DNA of 64,000 nt, from positions 434,001 to 498,000 of the forward strand of contig JANINQ010000021.1 in NCBI GenBank assembly GCA_024508675.1, in the 5' to 3' direction. This DNA is from Afipia sp. (GTDB lineage: Bacteria; Pseudomonadota; Alphaproteobacteria; Rhizobiales; Xanthobacteraceae). The position numbers were made by a program, and so were the translations under genes. The notes beneath the pieces were generated by a model. The model saw nothing but the letters and a program-made list of their open reading frames with translations. It was not told where the DNA came from and ran no database searches. Shown here one piece after another: positions 58,920 to 64,000 of this stretch (position 1 is its first letter; each line of letters opens with the position of its first letter).

Positions 58920-60935
58920 ATGGCGACGGCAAATACACCGCCGGGCAATGACCCGACGGTCATTTCCGATGAGGCCCTGCGCAAGGCCGAAGAATTCATC
59001 GAAGCAGATGAGGGAGCAACAAACAGGCTCGGCGGGTTCGTCGGCCAAGCTGTGACATATATCGCTATCGCGATGAGTCTCTTCCATCTGTATGCGGCTT
59101 ACGCGATCGTTCCGACCCAGGAACTGCGCTACACCCACGTCGCGTTTACGCTGGTTCTTTCCTTCCTCCTATTTCCGCTCGCCGCGCGCTTTCGCAACCG
59201 TGTGCGCTGGTGGGATGTGATTCCCGGCATTCTCGCCGTCGGCACCATTGTCTATGCGCTGATGGGCGGCGACGACTTCACCGACCGCGCCACAACGCCG
59301 GATCGCTGGGACGTCATCGTCGGTGTTATTTTCATCGTCCTCGTTCTGGAAGCGACGCGCCGCACTACTGGCTGGATCATGCCCGTGGTTTCGCTCCTGT
59401 TCATCGCCTATGCGATGCTCGGCCCGTATTTCCCTGCGCCATGGACACATCGTTCCTATGATCTGTCACGGCTTGTGGGCCACCTGTTCATCACACTCGA
59501 AGGCATCTTCGGCGTTGCGGTCGACGTGTCGGCAACTCTGATCATCCTGTTCACGATTTTCGGCGCATTCCTGCAGCAATCGGGTGCCGGAAAGTTCTTC
59601 ATCGATTTCTCGCTGGCGATGATGGGCGGAAAGCCGAACAGCGCGGGCCGCACCGTGGTGCTCTCGTCGTTCCTGCTCGGCGGCCCGTCCGGATCGGGTG
59701 TGGCGACCACCGTGATGATCGGAACCGTCGCCTATCCGATGATGAAGAAGGCGGGCTTCGAGAAGAACGCCGCGGGTGGCTTGCTTGCCGCAGGCGGTCT
59801 TGGCGCAATCCTGTCGCCGCCGGTGCTGGGCGCCGCAGCGTTCCTGATCGCCGAGTTTCTCAAGATCAGCTATCTCGACGTGATCTGGATGGCCACTATC
59901 CCGACCTGTCTTTACTATCTCTCGCTGCTGATCATGGTTGAACTCGACGCCAAACGCTTCGGCGCACGCGACGTCAGCTTCAAACCGGAGATGTCGCTCG
60001 GCGAGATGACCAAGCGCTACGGCTTCCACTTCATCTCGCTGGTCGCGGTCGTCGTCTTCATGGTGATAGGCTATTCGCCGGCGCTGTCGGTGTTCTACGC
60101 GATCATCACCACGTTCTTGCTGAGCTTTCTGCGCAAGGACACCGCGCTGATGCCGCCGAAACTGAAGCGCGCACTGGCTGACGGCTCGATCGGCGCGCTC
60201 AATGCCGCAACCACCTGCGCCTGCGCGGGCATCGTCGTCGGCATCGTGACACTAACGGGGCTCGGCCTGAAGTTCTCGTCGATCGTGATCGCCTATGCCG
60301 GCGGCAGCCTGCTGCTGACAGCGATCTACACATCGCTGATCGTCTGGATCATCGGCCTCGCCGTCCCTGTCACCGCGTCCTACATCATCTGCGCGGTGAT
60401 CGCAGCGCCCGCGCTGATCAAGCTCGGCGTGCCGGATTACGCCGCGCACATGTTCATCTTCTATTACGCGGTGCTCTCCGAGGTTTCGCCGCCGACGGCG
60501 CTCTCGCCGTTCGCGGCCGCCGCCATCACGGGGGGCGATCCCTACAAGACCACGCTGCAGTCGTGGAAATACACCCTGCCCGCGTTTCTGGTGCCGTTCG
60601 TATTTGTGCTCGACCCGCAGGGCGTCGGCCTGCTGCTCAACCTGCCGAAAGGCGGCTCGTGGGTGGATGTCCTCGAAATCACCCTGAAGACCACGCTCGG
60701 GCTGATGGCACTGGCGGCAGCGGCCCAGGGGTGGGTTCTGCGCCACGCCACGCTCATCGAACGCGCCCTGCTCACTCTGTCGGGACTTCTGCTGGTGTTT
60801 CCGAGCTTGATCGAAGCGCTGATCGAAGCGGCGATTGGTCGCGATATCTCTTATACTTATGTACCCGGCGTCCTGATCGGATTGGGGGTATTGTTATGGC
60901 AGGCAAAAGGGCCGGCGCTTCAAAGATCGGCCTGA
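58920..60935 (+). CDS. TRAP transporter fused DctQM-type permease (TAXI class)
   Basis: A 671-residue inner-membrane protein combining the small (DctQ-like, about residues 40-180) and large (DctM-like) TRAP subunits. Hydrophobic helices run throughout. The DctM part has FLLGGPSGSGVATTVMIGTVAYPMM and AGGLLAAGGLGAILSPPVLGAAAFL, and near the C-terminal side EVSPPTALSPFAAAAITGGDP. This fused form goes with TAXI-type binding proteins, and such a gene follows 25 bases later. It imports an organic acid with sodium or proton. The start at 58920 follows GGGGGAGAAACGA. Confidence 0.92.
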   Translation: MATANTPPGNDPTVISDEALRKAEEFIEADEGATNRLGGFVGQAVTYIAIAMSLFHLYAAYAIVPTQELRYTHVAFTLVLSFLLFPLAARFRNRVRWWDVIPGILAVGTIVYALMGGDDFTDRATTPDRWDVIVGVIFIVLVLEATRRTTGWIMPVVSLLFIAYAMLGPYFPAPWTHRSYDLSRLVGHLFITLEGIFGVAVDVSATLIILFTIFGAFLQQSGAGKFFIDFSLAMMGGKPNSAGRTVVLSSFLLGGPSGSGVATTVMIGTVAYPMMKKAGFEKNAAGGLLAAGGLGAILSPPVLGAAAFLIAEFLKISYLDVIWMATIPTCLYYLSLLIMVELDAKRFGARDVSFKPEMSLGEMTKRYGFHFISLVAVVVFMVIGYSPALSVFYAIITTFLLSFLRKDTALMPPKLKRALADGSIGALNAATTCACAGIVVGIVTLTGLGLKFSSIVIAYAGGSLLLTAIYTSLIVWIIGLAVPVTASYIICAVIAAPALIKLGVPDYAAHMFIFYYAVLSEVSPPTALSPFAAAAITGGDPYKTTLQSWKYTLPAFLVPFVFVLDPQGVGLLLNLPKGGSWVDVLEITLKTTLGLMALAAAAQGWVLRHATLIERALLTLSGLLLVFPSLIEALIEAAIGRDISYTYVPGVLIGLGVLLWQAKGPALQRSA

Positions 60936-60960
60936 ACACTTCACAGGGAGGACTACCGGA

Positions 60961-61929
60961 ATGAAGAAAACGACAAAAATCACCACGGTGCTTGCGTTCG
61001 CTTTGTCTGCGGGGCTGGCACTGACCGCCCACGCACAGCAGAAAACAATGGCGATCGGAACCGGCGGCACCGGCGGCGTGTATTATCCGCTCGGGGGCGC
61101 AATCGCGAACGTGCTGTCGAAGAACCTGCCCAACGTGCAGGCCACTGCGGAAGTCACCGGCGGCTCGGTCGATAACCTGAAGCTGATCGGCACCGGCAAG
61201 AACGAGCTCGGCTTCACCATGGCCGACGCGGCGCTCGACGCTTACAAGGGCGAGGACAAGTTCAAGAGCGGAAAGATTCCGCTGCAGGCGCTGCTCGTGG
61301 TCTATCCGAACCGAATGCATGTCGTGACCGTGGAAAGCACCGGCATCAAGACCATGGCCGACCTCAAGGGCAAGCGCGTCTCGACCGGCTCGCCCGGCGG
61401 CGCCACCGAAGTGATGGCGTTCCGCGTCATCGAAGCCGCAGGCCTCGACAAGGACAAGGACATGAAGCGCGAGCGCCTCGGCGTCGCCGAGTCCGTGAAT
61501 GCCATCAAGGACGGCAAGATCGATGCGTTCTTCTGGGTGGGCGGCATCCCGACCGCATCGGTCACCGACCTTGCCGCCACGCCGGGCGTCAAGCTTCGTC
61601 TGATCGATCACGCCGATGTCGTCGAGAAGATGAACGCCAAGTACGGCAAGCTCTACAGCGCGGGCGTCATCAAGGCCGGATCGTATCCGGGCTACGACGT
61701 CGACAACAAGATGGCGGAAGTCTGGAACATCATCGTCACCGGCGACAAGATGAGCAACGACGAGGCCTATAACATCGTCAAGACGCTGGTAGAGAAGAAG
61801 GCGGACATCGTCGCCGTCCATAAGGAAGCCGAGAGCTTCTCGCTCGACAACCAGGTACAGGACCGCTCGCCGGTGCCGTTCCACCCAGGCGCGTTGAAGT
61901 ATTTCAAGGAAAAGGGCAAGGGCGGCTAG
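60961..61929 (+). CDS. TRAP transporter substrate-binding protein, TAXI family
   Basis: A 322-residue periplasmic protein with a signal peptide (1-26, after AHA) and the TAXI-family N-terminus MAIGTGGTGGVYYPLGGAIAN. Conserved blocks KGKRVSTGSPGGATE and WVGGIPTASVTDLA follow. It captures a carboxylate (for instance glutamate-like or other organic acid) for the fused permease upstream. Strong GGGAGGACTACCGGA leader. A perfect terminator ends the operon. Confidence 0.93.
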   Translation: MKKTTKITTVLAFALSAGLALTAHAQQKTMAIGTGGTGGVYYPLGGAIANVLSKNLPNVQATAEVTGGSVDNLKLIGTGKNELGFTMADAALDAYKGEDKFKSGKIPLQALLVVYPNRMHVVTVESTGIKTMADLKGKRVSTGSPGGATEVMAFRVIEAAGLDKDKDMKRERLGVAESVNAIKDGKIDAFFWVGGIPTASVTDLAATPGVKLRLIDHADVVEKMNAKYGKLYSAGVIKAGSYPGYDVDNKMAEVWNIIVTGDKMSNDEAYNIVKTLVEKKADIVAVHKEAESFSLDNQVQDRSPVPFHPGALKYFKEKGKGG

Positions 61930-61951
61930 GCCAGCCGAATGCTGCTTTCAA

Positions 61952-61990
61952 TGAAACCCCGGCGATCACATCGCCGGGGTTTCATTTTTT
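61952..61990 (+). terminator. Rho-independent terminator of the TRAP-TAXI operon
   Basis: A perfect 14-bp stem (GAAACCCCGGCGAT and its complement) with a 3-base loop, then ATTTTTT. It starts 23 bases after the TAXI stop. The best terminator in the window. Confidence 0.93.
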
Positions 61991-62027
61991 GCGAGATTGT
62001 TCAAGCGCAAGCTGCAACGGCGATCCC

Positions 62028-63272
62028 TTAACTGGCCTTCGGCACATCCCGATCAATCGCGAAATCATCAAACCACGGCTTGTCGTCACCTGCGAGAGAG
62101 GCCGCGATCATGCGCGAGGCAAGATAGCTGTAGGTGATGCCGTTGCCACCGTATCCGTAGGCCGCGTAGATGCGTGGGTGGCCGGGCACACGCCCGATCA
62201 GGGGAAGACCATCTATCGTCGTCCCGAATGTGCCGGACCATACGAATTCCGCGACGGGCTCGGCGTGGGACCATAGTCCGTTGAGCCTGTGCAGAAGCGC
62301 ATCCGCCTTCGCCGGCATCAGCCGGTCCCGTTCGTCCGGCTCGGTCGCCTGATCGTCGTCCTCGCCGCCCATGATGATTCGCCCGTCCTGCGTCGTGCGG
62401 GCGTAGCTGTAATTTTCCGAGGCTTCCCATATCAGCGCGCCGTCGCGCCACATTGCGCTTGCGGGCTGCGGGGGCGTTGCGATGGCCCAGCTTGATGAAA
62501 TCTTGTGAAGGCTTGAGCTGACAAAATCCGGCATCACATAGCCGGTGGCAAGGACAACATGCTTCGCCTCGATCAAGTGACCATCATCGAGTTCGACCAC
62601 GACCGCCTGCCCGCTGTTGTCGTAATTCTCGGCGCTGGCATCATAAATATCGACACCATAACCCGCCGCAGTCTTCAACAGCGCCTGACACAGCAACAGT
62701 GGATCAGCATCTGCCGAGCCGATCGAATGGATCGCCGCCTCCCGGTAGAGGCCGAACTCTTCCAGTAGCGTCAGATGATCCAGATAATCACCGGGTAATC
62801 CGGCGCGCATGCGCAGGTCATGTTCGGCTTTCAGCTCTCGCGCGCCCACCTGTCCGGCCGCGAGATAAAGCGAGCGCCTGTGCCGCAAGCCGCATGGCAG
62901 CCGGTGTGTATTGACGAGTTCAGCCAGTCCGCTGACCGCAGCGAAACTGCGGCGATAGATATTCGCAGCGCGCTCGAACCCATACATGGCGGTGAGATCG
63001 CTCAAGGAGCGGTCGATCTCCCACATCAGCATCGAAGTGCTGGCAGTCGTGCTGCCGAATCCCGGCCGCTGCCGGTCGAGCACGCTAACCTCATGCCCCT
63101 GCGCGGCGAGATGCTCCGCCACAAGCGCGCCGGTGACGCCAGCACCGACAACGAGAACGTCACAACGAAAATCGCGATCAACCGGTGGCCGCTCCGCCGG
63201 TACAAGCCGCTGGCTCCATGGCGGCGTGCCGCCACGCAGATCGTTTTGCCGAACTCTTTCCGGATCGAACAT
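62028..63272 (-). CDS. FAD-dependent oxidoreductase (DAO family, PuuB-like)
   Basis: A 414-residue flavoprotein of the D-amino acid oxidase superfamily. The N-terminal ADP-binding fold is VLVVGAGVTGALVAEHLA, and the closing blocks SGTFGTTIDGLPLIGRV and YGYGGNGITYS hold the flavin-binding C-terminal Gly-rich loop. It oxidises an amine or N-substituted amino acid; gamma-glutamylputrescine oxidase-like and glycine oxidase-like functions are both possible. The ATG at 63272 is used; a TTG four codons upstream is the alternative. Confidence 0.87.
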   Translation of the reverse strand: MFDPERVRQNDLRGGTPPWSQRLVPAERPPVDRDFRCDVLVVGAGVTGALVAEHLAAQGHEVSVLDRQRPGFGSTTASTSMLMWEIDRSLSDLTAMYGFERAANIYRRSFAAVSGLAELVNTHRLPCGLRHRRSLYLAAGQVGARELKAEHDLRMRAGLPGDYLDHLTLLEEFGLYREAAIHSIGSADADPLLLCQALLKTAAGYGVDIYDASAENYDNSGQAVVVELDDGHLIEAKHVVLATGYVMPDFVSSSLHKISSSWAIATPPQPASAMWRDGALIWEASENYSYARTTQDGRIIMGGEDDDQATEPDERDRLMPAKADALLHRLNGLWSHAEPVAEFVWSGTFGTTIDGLPLIGRVPGHPRIYAAYGYGGNGITYSYLASRMIAASLAGDDKPWFDDFAIDRDVPKAS

Positions 63273-63355
63273 CGCTCGCTTCAATCATCGGCTGATAGCG
63301 CCCCCGCACCGCACCCATGATGACGCCCAAACGTGGCAAAAGTTCCATTCGGAAA

Positions 63356-64000
63356 CTAGGCCCCCTCATCCAGTGCAACCAGTTCGCGCTTGCGCCGAAG
63401 CGATGGCAGCAGCGGCCCAATCAGCAGGATCGCCGCGATGACCAGACAGATCGCCGAAATGGGACGCTCGACGAATGTCATGAGATCGCCCTGCGACAGA
63501 ATCAACGACTTGCGCAGGTTGTTTTCCAGAAGCGGCCCCAGCACGAAGGCCAGCACCAGCGGTGCAGGTTCATAACCGAACTTGCGCATCAGATAACCGA
63601 TCACACCGAAGCCGACCATCACGTAGACATCGAACACGTTGTTGCTGCTGCAATAGACACCCACGATGGTGAACAGCAGGATCAACGGAAACAGCACATT
63701 GTAAGGCAGCTTGAGCAACTGCACCCACATGCCGATCAGCGGCAGGTTCAGCACCAGCAACATGATGTTGCCGATATACATGCTGGCGATGATACCCCAG
63801 AACAATCCGGGGTTCTGCGTGATCATCAGCGGCCCGGGCTGAAGACCGTGAATGACGAATGCGCCGAGCAACAGCGCCATCACCACATTCGGCGGAATGC
63901 CAAGAGTCATCAGCGGAATGAACGCGCCGCCGGCGGCTGCATTGTTGGCAGCTTCCGGTCCTGCAACGCCCTCGATCGCACCCTTGCCGAAGCGTTGCGG
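63356..64000 (-). CDS. tctA: Tripartite tricarboxylate transporter large permease TctA (5' end outside window)
   Basis: The last 214 residues of a TctA permease, whose usual size is about 500. The frame remains open to the window end and encodes the family motif [20 protein letters not shown], followed by [17 protein letters not shown] and the late [14 protein letters not shown] block. It is a polytopic inner-membrane protein that uses a periplasmic TctC-type binding protein to import citrate-like acids. Only the 3' part is visible. Confidence 0.92.
   Translation of the reverse strand, partial: PQRFGKGAIEGVAGPEAANNAAAGGAFIPLMTLGIPPNVVMALLLGAFVIHGLQPGPLMITQNPGLFWGIIASMYIGNIMLLVLNLPLIGMWVQLLKLPYNVLFPLILLFTIVGVYCSSNNVFDVYVMVGFGVIGYLMRKFGYEPAPLVLAFVLGPLLENNLRKSLILSQGDLMTFVERPISAICLVIAAILLIGPLLPSLRRKRELVALDEGA

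Noticed and set aside
1-64000. CRISPR arrays, tRNA or rRNA genes, IS elements, prophage or integrative element ends
   Set aside because: No regularly spaced repeats, no transposase or integrase gene and no RNA gene sequence were recognised on either strand. The short dispersed palindromes lack transposase genes.

Overview
The window looks like chromosomal DNA from an alphaproteobacterium, most probably of the Bradyrhizobium/Afipia/Rhodopseudomonas/Nitrobacter group. This rests on high GC, dense liv-type ABC, TRAP and tripartite transporters, a fused CYP102-type P450, a Pat-like acetyltransferase, a DUF6894 protein, and short intergenic palindromes of the type common in that group. Family assignments come from reading the translations and no database search was run. 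I found no rRNA, tRNA, CRISPR array, insertion sequence or phage gene.

Layout. (1) 1-1.8 kb: the end of a livH-livM permease pair. (2) 1.9-15 kb: a lipid and storage region with a phasin, a phaE-phaC-acetyltransferase operon, several alpha/beta hydrolases including two paralogues 12 kb apart, a CYP102-like P450-reductase fusion, an epoxide hydrolase and a wax ester synthase/DGAT. (3) 15-20 kb: a Pat-like protein acyltransferase, a zinc alcohol dehydrogenase and a LysR regulator. (4) 20-25.7 kb: a FecR-domain secreted protein with a TPR/beta-barrel outer-membrane protein, a glycosyltransferase with two tandem DXD domains, and a divergent GT1-like glycosyltransferase. (5) 25.8-35.6 kb: acyl-CoA metabolism (DUF35 protein, SCP-x-type thiolase, two SDRs, two crotonases, an acyl-CoA ligase) plus PEP carboxylase. 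(6) 35.6-47.3 kb: a lone branched-chain-type binding protein, amidase, O-acetylhomoserine sulfhydrylase, hydrolase, a complete livK-H-M-G-F operon, a DUF1445 protein and its divergent LysR regulator. (7) 47-53 kb: TauE/SafE permease, aldo/keto reductase, and an AttEFGH-like export set. (8) 53.5-58.6 kb: a TetR-MFP-RND efflux operon with a palindromic operator. (9) 58.9-64 kb: a TRAP-TAXI transporter, a DAO-family oxidase and the 3' part of a tctA-type permease.

How it fits together (inference). Genes for handling fatty acyl-CoA (activation, beta-oxidation, thiolase, 2,4-dienoyl-CoA reduction, acylation control by Pat) lie close to genes for storing carbon as PHA or wax esters/triacylglycerol and for oxidising fatty acids (CYP102, epoxide hydrolase). 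An AT-rich motif shared by two beta-oxidation promoters suggests one common repressor encoded outside the window. The least explained unit is the FecR-domain/TPR-barrel pair at 20.2-22.5 kb. Other points worth a second look are the short PhaE, the long inverted repeat upstream of the phasin, the CYP102 pocket lacking the usual carboxylate anchors, the tandem glycosyltransferase and the dienoyl-CoA reductase with Trp where the catalytic Tyr is expected.
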